Below are positions 43,440 to 51,868 of a DNA stretch of 64,000 nt, in pieces. A model generated the notes under the pieces. The model was not told where the DNA came from, searched no databases, and saw nothing but the letters and a program-made list of their open reading frames with translations. Numbering within the stretch: position 1 is the stretch's first letter; every line of letters starts with the position of its first letter. Source of the stretch: Nitratireductor sp. (GTDB taxonomy: Bacteria; Pseudomonadota; Alphaproteobacteria; Rhizobiales; Rhizobiaceae); contig JACKJU010000002.1 of the NCBI GenBank assembly GCA_020637805.1, positions 248,001 through 312,000 on the forward strand, given 5' to 3'. The position numbers and the translations under genes were made by a program.

Positions 43440-44381
43440 CTATCCGTAGAACCGGTAATCCTGCTCGATCTGCGCGCCGAGCCGGTTGTTGGCAGTAATG
43501 AAGTCGGTGATAAATTCGTGCAGTCCATCGGAGAAGATTGCCTCGATGGATACGGTCTTGAGCCGCATCTTCATGGCCTCGGCCATTTCCTGGCTGGGTT
43601 TTCTTTCGCCGTAGTCGTCGGCGAGAAAACTCAGATTGCTGGCGAGTTGACTGTAGCAGAAGGCGAGCGAACGCGGCATGTGGTTGTCGAGCATCAGGAA
43701 TTCGGCGATGCCCCGCGGGTTGATGTCGGCACCGTTCAGCCAGCGGTAGGAGCGCTGGGCTGAAACTGAACGCAGTATCGTTTCCCACTGCACGTTGTCG
43801 AGCGAGGTTCCGACATGGGAAACCGACGGCAACAGGACGTAGTATTTCACATCGAGAATTCGCGCGGTGTTGTCTGCGCGCTCGAGGAAAGTGCCGATGC
43901 GCGAGAAATCATAGATGTCGTTGCGCAGCATGGTGCCGTGCAGAGCACCCCGAACCAGCGCGCTCTGCTGCCGGATCGTGCCCAGAACGGAAGGCAAGTC
44001 GCGTTCACGTACGGGCCTTGCAAGCCGGGTCTTGAGCGTCATCCAGCAATCATTGGTCGCTTCCCAGACCTCGCGGGTCAGCGCTGTGCGGACAAGCCGG
44101 GCATTCGAACGGGCGTTATCCATCATGGGCATGACCGCAGATGGGTTGTCCTTGTCGCGCAGGAGGAAGTCGATGACGGACGCCGCGTCGTAGCTTTCGT
44201 GCGATTTCTCGTATTCGGGAAGCACTCCTGCGGTCAGCAGAACGGATTTCCATTCGTCCGATGATGACTGCGAACGCGTCAATGCCATGCGAAACCCGGC
44301 TTCGAGAAGACGGGCGGTATTTTCGCTGCGTTCAAGGTAGCGGAACATCCAGAACAGGCCACCTGCGGTCTTGCCGAGCAT
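43440..44381 (-). CDS. Alpha-E domain protein (DUF403)
   Basis: A 313-residue all-helical protein. The start MLGKTAGGLFWMFRYLERSE and repeated YLERxENTAR/FLERADNTARILD motifs define the alpha-E family. It is found with circularly permuted ATP-grasp ligases and is thought to help in making a small peptide tag or product. The start at 44381 follows GGAGGAGTAGCG, 7 bases after the ATP-grasp stop. Confidence 0.92.
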   Translation of the reverse strand: MLGKTAGGLFWMFRYLERSENTARLLEAGFRMALTRSQSSSDEWKSVLLTAGVLPEYEKSHESYDAASVIDFLLRDKDNPSAVMPMMDNARSNARLVRTALTREVWEATNDCWMTLKTRLARPVRERDLPSVLGTIRQQSALVRGALHGTMLRNDIYDFSRIGTFLERADNTARILDVKYYVLLPSVSHVGTSLDNVQWETILRSVSAQRSYRWLNGADINPRGIAEFLMLDNHMPRSLAFCYSQLASNLSFLADDYGERKPSQEMAEAMKMRLKTVSIEAIFSDGLHEFITDFITANNRLGAQIEQDYRFYG

Positions 44382-44388
44382 GTTTTCG

Positions 44389-45816
44389 CTACTCCTCCAG
44401 TACCCAGGTGTCCTTGGTTCCACCGCCCTGGCTCGAATTCACCACCAGCGAACCTTTCTTCAGCGCCACGCGGGTCAGACCGCCGGGCGTGATGTTGATG
44501 CCCTGCGGGGAGACCAGCACGAACGGGCGCAGGTCGACATGCCGCGGGGAAAGCCCGGCCTTCGTCAGGATCGGAACCGTTGAAAGCGCGAGCGTCGGCT
44601 GGGCGATGTAATTTGCCGGCCGGGCTGTCAGCTTCTTGCGGAATTCGGCGATTTCTTTCTTGGACGCAGCTGGTCCGACGAGCATTCCGTAACCGCCCGA
44701 GCCGTGCACTTCCTTGACGACGAGTTCGCTCAGATGATCCAGAACATAGGCCAGCGAATCCGGTTCCGAGCAACGCCAGGTTGGAACGTTCTGCAGGATT
44801 GCCTTCTCGCCGGTGTAGAATTCGACGATGTCGGGCATATAGGAATAGATCGCCTTGTCGTCGGCGATGCCTGTCCCGGGCGCGTTGGCAATGGTGATGC
44901 CGCCGGACCGGTAAATGTCGAATATGCCGGGCACGCCAAGCATGGATTCGGGATTGAAGTTGAGCGGGTCGAGGAAATCGTCATCGATGCGGCGGTAGAC
45001 AACATCCACCGGCTTGAAACCCTGGGTCGTGCGCATGGCGATGCGCCCGTCGACCACTTTCAGGTCGCTGCCCTCGACAAGTTCCGATCCCATCTGGTCG
45101 GCGATGAAGGCATGTTCGAAATAGGCCGAATTGTAGATGCCGGGGGTCAGCACCGCCACCACCGGTTTGCCGGTGCAGGCAGGCGGCGCGCATGCTGCCA
45201 GCGAACGGCGCAATTCCTTGGGATAGTCGGAAACGCTCTGGACCCGGTTCTGGGCGAACAGGTCGGGGAACATTGCCAGCATCGTCTCGCGGTTTTCCAG
45301 CATGTAGGAAACGCCGGAAGGTGTGCGCGCATTGTCCTCGAGTACGTAGAATTCGTCCGGTCCCGTGCGCACGAGATCGACACCGACAATATGGGTGTAG
45401 ATGCCGCCTGGCGGCGTGAAGCCGATCATTTTCGGCAGGAACGCCTCATTCTGGGAAATCAGATCGACAGGAACCCGGCCCGCCCGGAGGATTTCCTGGC
45501 GATGGTAGATGTCGTGGAGGAAGGCGTTTATCGCGCGAACGCGCTGTTCGATGCCGCGGCAGAGTTTCGACCATTCCCGCCCGGACACGATGCGCGGAAC
45601 GATGTCGAAGGGTATGAGGCGCTCATTGGCCTCCTGCTGGCCGTAGACGTTGAAGGTAATGCCCGTGCGGCGGAATATCGTTTCGGCCTCCTGCGACTTG
45701 CGCAGAAGCTCCTTGTGGTCCTCGCTAGATATCCATCCGTAATAGTTTTCGAAAGCGGCACTGGGCTTGCCGTCGCTGTCGAACATTTCATCATAGGTTG
45801 CCGGTTTTTCCACCAT
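44389..45816 (-). CDS. Circularly permuted ATP-grasp ligase (DUF404/DUF407)
   Basis: 475 residues of the CP_ATPgrasp family. Visible blocks include DEFYVLEDNARTPSGVSYMLENR, shortened here as EDNARTPSGVSYM, then VVYRRIDDDFLDP and a nucleotide-binding KEVHGSGGYGMLVGP. It probably links amino acids or peptides using ATP. It is first in the cluster with alpha-E, transglutaminase and Anbu. I prefer the ATG at 45816; a TTG two codons earlier is in frame. Confidence 0.92.
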   Translation of the reverse strand: MVEKPATYDEMFDSDGKPSAAFENYYGWISSEDHKELLRKSQEAETIFRRTGITFNVYGQQEANERLIPFDIVPRIVSGREWSKLCRGIEQRVRAINAFLHDIYHRQEILRAGRVPVDLISQNEAFLPKMIGFTPPGGIYTHIVGVDLVRTGPDEFYVLEDNARTPSGVSYMLENRETMLAMFPDLFAQNRVQSVSDYPKELRRSLAACAPPACTGKPVVAVLTPGIYNSAYFEHAFIADQMGSELVEGSDLKVVDGRIAMRTTQGFKPVDVVYRRIDDDFLDPLNFNPESMLGVPGIFDIYRSGGITIANAPGTGIADDKAIYSYMPDIVEFYTGEKAILQNVPTWRCSEPDSLAYVLDHLSELVVKEVHGSGGYGMLVGPAASKKEIAEFRKKLTARPANYIAQPTLALSTVPILTKAGLSPRHVDLRPFVLVSPQGINITPGGLTRVALKKGSLVVNSSQGGGTKDTWVLEE

Positions 45817-45997
45817 GCGCAAACCTTAGCAGAGTGCTTTCATCGGGCAAGGATCAGATGATTTGCAATGTATATTTTTGTGCCATCCGGCGGAAAAAAG
45901 ATGAAATCTGACCAATTATTTGGCACGGCGCTCGCACAATGGTCATGCCAAGCCTGTTTTTCCGGCAAGACATCGGCTTGCAGAAGCCGCCTGAATC

Positions 45998-46021
45998 GGC
46001 CCGTTTGAGGAAAATCGGGCC
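45998..46021 (-). terminator. Weak hairpin after the sulfatase gene
   Basis: GGCCCG and CGGGCC arms around a 12-base loop, just past the sulfatase stop on its strand. No T-run follows, so this is a tentative terminator. The rest of the 208-base gap carries only A+T-rich sequence that probably includes the ATP-grasp promoter. Confidence 0.4.
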
Positions 46022-46030
46022 AGGCCGGGT

Positions 46031-47701
46031 TCATTTTTCACGCCGGTCCCGCGCTTTCAGTCCCGTATAACGTGCCACCAGTTCGACCGGTACATCGCCT
46101 TCCTCCACGACGCCGATCATCACCCCCTTCGTGCTCGGCTTTTTCCGGTAGGCCAGAAGTGATTCATTGGCGACGGTCGTTCGCTGCGACGGCCTGCGAG
46201 CCCATTCATTGAGTATCGCGTAAAGTTCGCCGACAATCTCCTCGTGGCCAGGCTCGCCGCCCAGATCGCGCAATTCATCGGGGTCGCTGACGAGATCGAA
46301 GAGCATCGGTCTCAGCCCCGCGCCGAAATGGATCAGTTTCCATTCCTTGGTCGCGACCATGAACATGCGGGCCTGAGACGTGTCCATGCCCAGCAGGTCT
46401 GCGGCCGGCCGCATGGAAAAATCGTACTCGCAGATGACACGTCTTCTTGGCCACGGGCTTTCACTGCCATGCAGCAGGGGCATGAGGGAATGGCCCTCCA
46501 GGACATGGTCGAGTGCGTTTGCATTGCCACCTGCGGCGTCGACGAAGGTGGGCAGGAGATCGATGCTCTCCACCAGTTCGCTGCAGGCGGTGCCGCGCGT
46601 TGCGTCTGCCTCGGGCGAGGGGTCATAGACGATCATTGGAACCTTGATCGCGCAGTCGTGGAAGAAGGTCTTCTCACCCATCCAGTGGTCGCCAAGATAG
46701 TCGCCGTGGTCGGACGTGATGACGATCATGGTCTCGTCCATGCGTCCTGCTTCCTCGAGCCAATCGAACAATACGCCCATCTGGTCGTCACACTGCTTGA
46801 TGAGGCCCATATAGGCGCGCATCACCTTCTCGCGGACATCGTCTCGCGAAAATGCCTTCGAAACCGGTGCCTTCATGAAAGCGGCGTAGGCGGGATGGGC
46901 TGCGTCACGCTCGGCTTCCGTCCTGACCGGCGGCAGGAAATGCTCCGGCCCGTACATGGCGTGGTAGGGGGCGGGGACGATGTAGGGCCAATGGGGCTTG
47001 ATGTAGGAGAGGTGGCAGCACCATGGCTCATCGCCGCGCGACTGGATGAACTCCATTCCACGGCGGGTCAGGTAGGGCGTTTCGCTGTCCTGTTCCTCGA
47101 TGTTTGCCGCTTCGTCCGAGTTGTTCAGGAACCAGCCCGACAGCACGTTGCCGTCGCCGTCGATCCCGGAATTGGCATGATCGTGCCAGGGATTTTCTCC
47201 TTCATAGCCGCGCGACCTCAGATATTCGTTGTAACGCAGTGCGCCGCCAGCGTCGTAGAACCCATCCGGCCCCTCGGGGCGCATTCCGTCGTCGCGCTCA
47301 TAGATGTCGAAGCCGCATTCCGCGACGCGCGCACCGATGATGCTGTCGGGTTCCAGGCCAAGCCTGCGCATACCCTCGGCATCGGCTGCCATGTGGGTCT
47401 TGCCAACCAGCCAGCAACCCATGCCTGCGTCGCGCAGATGGTCTCCCATGGTTCTCTCGCCGACTTTCAACGGAACGTTGTTGGTGCTGGCGCCGTGCGA
47501 ATGGACGTAGCGGCCGGTGTAGGTCGACATGCGCGATGGCCCGCAAAGCGGCGACTGGATGTAGGCCTTGTCGAAGCGGACGCCCTTTGCTGCAAGGCGA
47601 TCGATATGGGGCGTTTTCAGCCATGGATGTCCATAGCAGGACAGGTAGTCCCACCTGAGCTGGTCAAACATGATGAACAGGATGTTCTTCACCTTGCGCA
47701 T
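46031..47701 (-). CDS. Sulfatase-family hydrolase (phosphonate monoester hydrolase-like)
   Basis: A 556-residue alkaline-phosphatase-superfamily enzyme. Metal ligands begin with FDQLRWDY (Asp13). The formylglycine motif CGPSR has its modified Cys at 53, and SDHGDYLGDHWMGEK supplies the second metal pair. The CxPxR type needs a formylglycine-generating enzyme, not seen here. Length and the RWDYLSCYG start suit arylsulfatases or phosphonate monoester hydrolases. The substrate cannot be fixed. No signal peptide is visible, so it is probably cytoplasmic. The start at 47701 follows GGAAAGAAGCC. Confidence 0.88.
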   Translation of the reverse strand: MRKVKNILFIMFDQLRWDYLSCYGHPWLKTPHIDRLAAKGVRFDKAYIQSPLCGPSRMSTYTGRYVHSHGASTNNVPLKVGERTMGDHLRDAGMGCWLVGKTHMAADAEGMRRLGLEPDSIIGARVAECGFDIYERDDGMRPEGPDGFYDAGGALRYNEYLRSRGYEGENPWHDHANSGIDGDGNVLSGWFLNNSDEAANIEEQDSETPYLTRRGMEFIQSRGDEPWCCHLSYIKPHWPYIVPAPYHAMYGPEHFLPPVRTEAERDAAHPAYAAFMKAPVSKAFSRDDVREKVMRAYMGLIKQCDDQMGVLFDWLEEAGRMDETMIVITSDHGDYLGDHWMGEKTFFHDCAIKVPMIVYDPSPEADATRGTACSELVESIDLLPTFVDAAGGNANALDHVLEGHSLMPLLHGSESPWPRRRVICEYDFSMRPAADLLGMDTSQARMFMVATKEWKLIHFGAGLRPMLFDLVSDPDELRDLGGEPGHEEIVGELYAILNEWARRPSQRTTVANESLLAYRKKPSTKGVMIGVVEEGDVPVELVARYTGLKARDRREK

Positions 47702-47944
47702 GGCTTCTTTCCGGATTCGTACCAAGTATTCGGTTCTCGGATACTCGCGCAGAAACGATGCCGGCAACAAGTCTTGAATCGAGCCGGATGGATGACGTTC
47801 CGGCTCAGTCCCGGAATTACATGGTGTTGTGAAGATCTGCCGGCTCGCAATCACCGGCCGCAGGGTTTGCGATGTGACGCAGACCCACGCCTATCCGATC
47901 ATGGAGACGGTGAAGAACAATCGCCGCGTTGACCCGCTACTGTT
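47702..47944. other. Gene-free gap between sulfatase and the broken RTX gene
   Basis: 243 bases. The sulfatase promoter should be here. A short plus-strand open stretch ending at 47949 (ETVKNNRRVDPLLF) is not recognisable and may be a relic. Nothing else is seen. Confidence 0.3.
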
Positions 47945-50584
47945 CTAGGCGATCGGGAACCCCGCCAGATCGGCGTCGCCAAAGTCCGACAATGCGAAGC
48001 CGTTGAGCGTGACGGAGCCGTCCGCGCCGAGGTCGATCACCGTGTTGCCGTTGACCTCGGAGATCGCACTGGCGTTCTGGAGGTCGAACAGCGAGGTGTA
48101 GCCATAGGCGGAAAGATCGAGCCGATCCTGGCCATCGGTGAAATCGAGAATGGTGTCGTTGCCGACTGTTCCCGAGAACTCGAAGATGTCGTTGCCGGTG
48201 CCGCCCTTGAACAGGTCGTCAAGCACGCCGCCGGTCAGCGTGTTGTCACCGGTGCCGCCGAGAATGAACTGGGTGCTGTCCGATGCGGTGTTGCGAACAT
48301 ACTGCATCTCGCCCGAGGTGTTGTAGGAAGCCTCGCTGGCGGAGCCATCCGAATTGGTGATGGTGCGGTTTGTGAGAATGCCGCCGGTATAGGCAAAGCT
48401 CATCTGGGAGCGGGCTTCGCCTGCATCGTAATCGACAACGTAGCCCGTCTTGACGCCTGACGTGCTGTAGGTGGTGGTCTTGACGTCCCAGGTGAAATCA
48501 TCGGCAACATCGCTCTCGACCGTCTGGGTCAGTACACCGGAGGTGTAGGATTTCACCGAGGTGTTGCCATTGTCGAAGGTCAGCGACGAGGACTGCAGCA
48601 GTCCGCCGGAATAGACATTCTCCAGGCTCTGGTAGTTCACGGCATTGAGCGGATCGGTGATGGTCGTTCCGGTCAAACCACCGCCGGCATTGTAGGTGCT
48701 GGTGGCAACCCGGCCATCGTCATAGGTGGTGACACTCTCGCGCAGGATGCCGTTGGTGTCGAAGGTCTGGTATCCCAATGGACGATCATAGGTGCGGCAC
48801 ACCGCCGGTATCGGTGTTGGTGATGACCGTCTGGCCCGATGCATTGCGAACTGCGGAGTAATGAAAGCCGCTGTGAGCACGCGACCACTCGACGGTCTCG
48901 ATCCCGGCATCGAAGAGAGGCAAGCGTGGCAAGGTCCTGATGCCATTCGCCCATCTTCACCAGGTCATCAGTTCCGCCAGCCAGACGAGATCAGGCCTGC
49001 AATGCCCTCGCGGTCTGCTTCGATCGAACCGAAGCCGAGAAGTCGAGGACCGTGTTCGAGCCATCGGTCTGGATATCTCAATCCACCGGTAAACGTGGTG
49101 TTGGTGAAATCGAACAGGCCACCACCGGCCAGCAACACCGTGTCAGTGCCGCCAAGGCCGTCATAGCTGTCGCCGCTGGTCAGCGTCGAAGGTTGTGAAA
49201 TCGACAGTGTTGTCATTTGCGTCGCCCAAAAGCGTGTCTAGGTTCCCGGTGGTCGGGCCATCGAACAGCGGGTTGGCGGCGAGGAAGACATCCAGGGTGC
49301 CATTGCTGTCGTTTGAGACCAGATCAGTGGCATAGCTTTCGAAAGAATATCGTCGCTGCCATCGCCTGAGATCGAGGGATGAAACGGAAAAAGCTGTTAT
49401 TGCGTCAATGCCGCCGCCGCCGCCGAAGTCTATGGTGACCAGTTCCGTGGTGCCGGTCGTGTCGTAGACGAATATGTCCTGTGGCGTTGCCATTGGCATC
49501 GCCGGCCGTCAAGATCGGAGGCGTTGCCCACATCAGACCACGTAGCGCCCGTCGGCGGAGATGGATCGGGGTGAGGCAGGTTATTGTCCACGCATTCACG
49601 CCTGAGCATGAAGCCATTGGTGAGACCAGCGTGGTGGTGTCGATGACACCGTGTCGTACAGGAAAATGTCTTGTACGAGCCGTTGGCATCGCTGCTAGCC
49701 ACCAGATCAGCATAGGCGCTGGATACACCACGTAGCGCCCGTCGGCGAGATGGAGGGGCGCGTACTGCTGACAGAAAATCCGCGCCACCTCCCAAAGCAT
49801 CCTTCGAGATCAGCGTGGTGGTATCATTCACCGCTGTCGTACAGGAAAACGCGGCAGAAGCCATTGGCATCGCCGGTCACCAGATCGGTGGCAAGGCTGC
49901 GATACACCGGATAGCGCCCGTCAGCGGAGACGGAGGGGCGTAGCGCGATTCCGTCGCCATTGTCGTCGCGCCGCCGCCCGAAGTGTCCTTCGAGACCAGC
50001 GTGAGCGTATCATTGTGCCGTGAGGGCGAAGGAATATGTCAAAATTGCCATTGGTATTGCCGGTCACCAGGTCGGTGGCAAGACCGTAATAGGCCACATA
50101 GCGCCAGGATCGGCGGAGATCGCCATCGGGGTGTCCTGCCGGCAATTGTCGAAGCGATCAGCCGCACTGATGTTGAGATCTTTGTGAGATCAGCGTGGTG
50201 GTATGGCCACACCCTGTCGTAGAGGAAAATGTCGGTTAGCCATTGGTATCGCCGGGGCCACCAGATCGAAGGCATCAGGCTGTCATAAACCACGTAGACG
50301 TCTCCGTCAGCGGAGATTGACGGTATTGTACCGCTGAAGCATTGTCCCATCGAGGCCCGAAGATCATCACTGGAGACCAAAGCGTGGTGGTGGTTCATTC
50401 ACCGTGTCGTAGAGGAAAATATCCTGACTGCCATTGGCATCGCCAGCCACCAGGTCGGAGGCATCGCTGATACCAACCACATAACGCCCATCGGCGCAAC
50501 AGACCGGCCGCCAGGGCTGAAGGTGTAGCTGTCCGCATTGCCGCCGTTGCCGGTGGTTGCTTCCGAAACGAGGGTAATTGCCAT
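47945..50584 (-). pseudogene. RTX/propeller-repeat secreted protein, frameshifted
   Basis: A former open frame of about 880 codons starting at 50584 (MAITLVSEATTGNGGNADSY). It holds seven SxSADGRYVVY...DLVxGDxNGxxDIFLYD repeats, a GDSYDGLGGTDTVLLAGGG linker, YD-type repeats, and an RTX end (GGTGDNTLTGGVLDDLF, GGTGNDIFEF). The part from about 48790 to 47945 is one intact frame. Upstream of it I count at least ten small indels, on average about one per 150 bases. Codon-level sense between breaks is well kept, so the damage is recent or is sequencing error. When intact it would be a Ca2+-binding type I-secreted surface protein. Confidence 0.82.
49260..50462 (-). repeat. Seven tandem propeller-type repeats, period about 190 bases
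   Basis: The recurring coding segment for DLVxGDxNGxxDIFLYD is found near 50430, 50240, 50045, 49860, 49680, 49488 and 49290 (minus strand), 180-198 bases apart (about 63 residues). This is the PD40/TolB-like unit; seven units would close a seven-bladed propeller. Unit-to-unit length differences are partly the frameshifting indels. Confidence 0.75.
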
Positions 50585-50933
50585 GACCTGCTCCCTTTGC
50601 GGCGTTCTGCACGCCGCGATTACCGGGATCTGAGCCTGCACACAAAGAGAAATTCGCCTTGCTAAAGCGTCTGTCCCGCCGGGGAAACAGCCTCGTTCCG
50701 GCTTCCCCTACCAATCGTGCCGCTCTTGCATCTTGCAAAAGGAAGTTGCGTGGAGACAAGTTTGGCGGGGCGGAGTGTTTACCCTTGGTTAAGGATGACG
50801 ATGCCGCATTCCCGGGCAAAATTCCGGGAGAATGAAGATCAACACAGTTCCCGGAATTTGGGATGCCACCGCATCCGCCATGGCCCGCTTTGGCGGTTTG
50901 AATCTACCCTGAATCAAGAGAACCTGAATTGCC
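50585..50933. other. Gene-free gap upstream of the broken RTX gene
   Basis: 349 bases between the RTX start and the deacetylase stop. It holds an imperfect palindrome around TTCCCGGGCAAAATTCCGGGA (one motif split by a short loop, about 50810-50832), which may end the deacetylase transcript. No gene is supported. Confidence 0.4.
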
Positions 50934-51854
50934 CTACACGGCCAGCAGCGTCTTGAGATGTGCGACCACGCTTCTGGCCAGTGCTCCGGGCTCATAGCCG
51001 CCCTCCAGCATGGAGAGGATGCGGCTGCCGCAATACTCCCTGGCAATCTCGTTCAACTCGCTGGTCAGCCAGGCATAGTCCGATTCCTGCAGGTGCAGGT
51101 TCGACATGTCGTCCAGAACGTGTGCGTCGAAGCCCGCCGAAATGAACAGGAACTGCGGCTTGAACGCCTCGAGGCGCGGGATCCAGTGTTCCCTGATCGC
51201 CTTGCGAAACGCCGGTCCCTGGGTGCCCGAGGGCAGGGGTACGTCCACAAGGTTCTTCGTTTCTGCCTCGTGACCGGTAAATGGATAGAACGGATGCTGG
51301 AAACTCGAGCAGAACAAAACCCGCTCGTCGTCCTTGAAAATGTCCTCGGTTCCATTGCCGTGATGGACGTCGAAATCGACGATGGCGATCCGCTCCAGGC
51401 CATGGTTTTCGAGGGCATGGCGGGCTGCAACCGCAATGTTGTCGAACAGGCAGAAGCCCATCGCCTTGGCGTATTCGGCGTGATGGCCAGGCGGACGCAC
51501 CGAACAGAATACGGGGTTGGCCTCGTCGGCCATGATGAGGTCAACGCCGAGGATGCCTGAGCCGGCAGAGCGCAGAGCGGCATTGAGCGTACCGGGCGAC
51601 ATCACCGTGTCGCCGTCGATCTCCACCGAGCCGGTCTCGGGCGCCATCTCGAAGACGCGGTCGACATAAGCCCTGTCGTGGGCGAGCGCCAGTTGTTCGC
51701 GCGTCGCCAGCGGCGCATCATAGTGGCGGACAACGAAATCCAGCCCGGACATGATGATCTGGTTGTTGATCGCTCTCAGCCGCTCGGCGGTGTCGGGGTG
51801 GTATTCCCCGGCATCGTGATATAGGCACTCCTCGTGCGAGATGATTGCGAGCAT
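50934..51854 (-). CDS. Histone-deacetylase-family protein (class II-like)
   Basis: A 306-residue zinc deacetylase of the arginase/HDAC fold (AcuC/acetylpolyamine amidohydrolase relatives). The active-site motif RPPGHHAEY is at residues 120-128. Zinc ligands are Asp162 and His164 (DVHHGNG) and Asp243 (GFDAH). It probably removes acetyl groups from protein lysines or small amines. It starts 14 bases after the acetyltransferase gene behind GGGAGGGG, so it is co-transcribed with the enzyme likely to make its substrate. Confidence 0.93.
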   Translation of the reverse strand: MLAIISHEECLYHDAGEYHPDTAERLRAINNQIIMSGLDFVVRHYDAPLATREQLALAHDRAYVDRVFEMAPETGSVEIDGDTVMSPGTLNAALRSAGSGILGVDLIMADEANPVFCSVRPPGHHAEYAKAMGFCLFDNIAVAARHALENHGLERIAIVDFDVHHGNGTEDIFKDDERVLFCSSFQHPFYPFTGHEAETKNLVDVPLPSGTQGPAFRKAIREHWIPRLEAFKPQFLFISAGFDAHVLDDMSNLHLQESDYAWLTSELNEIAREYCGSRILSMLEGGYEPGALARSVVAHLKTLLAV

Positions 51855-51868
51855 GTTTCCCCTCCCGA

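Noticed and set aside
46244..47932. 562-codon plus-strand open frame opposite the sulfatase
   Set aside because: Antisense to a gene with a clear formylglycine motif; only the last few codons lie outside it and are not recognisable.
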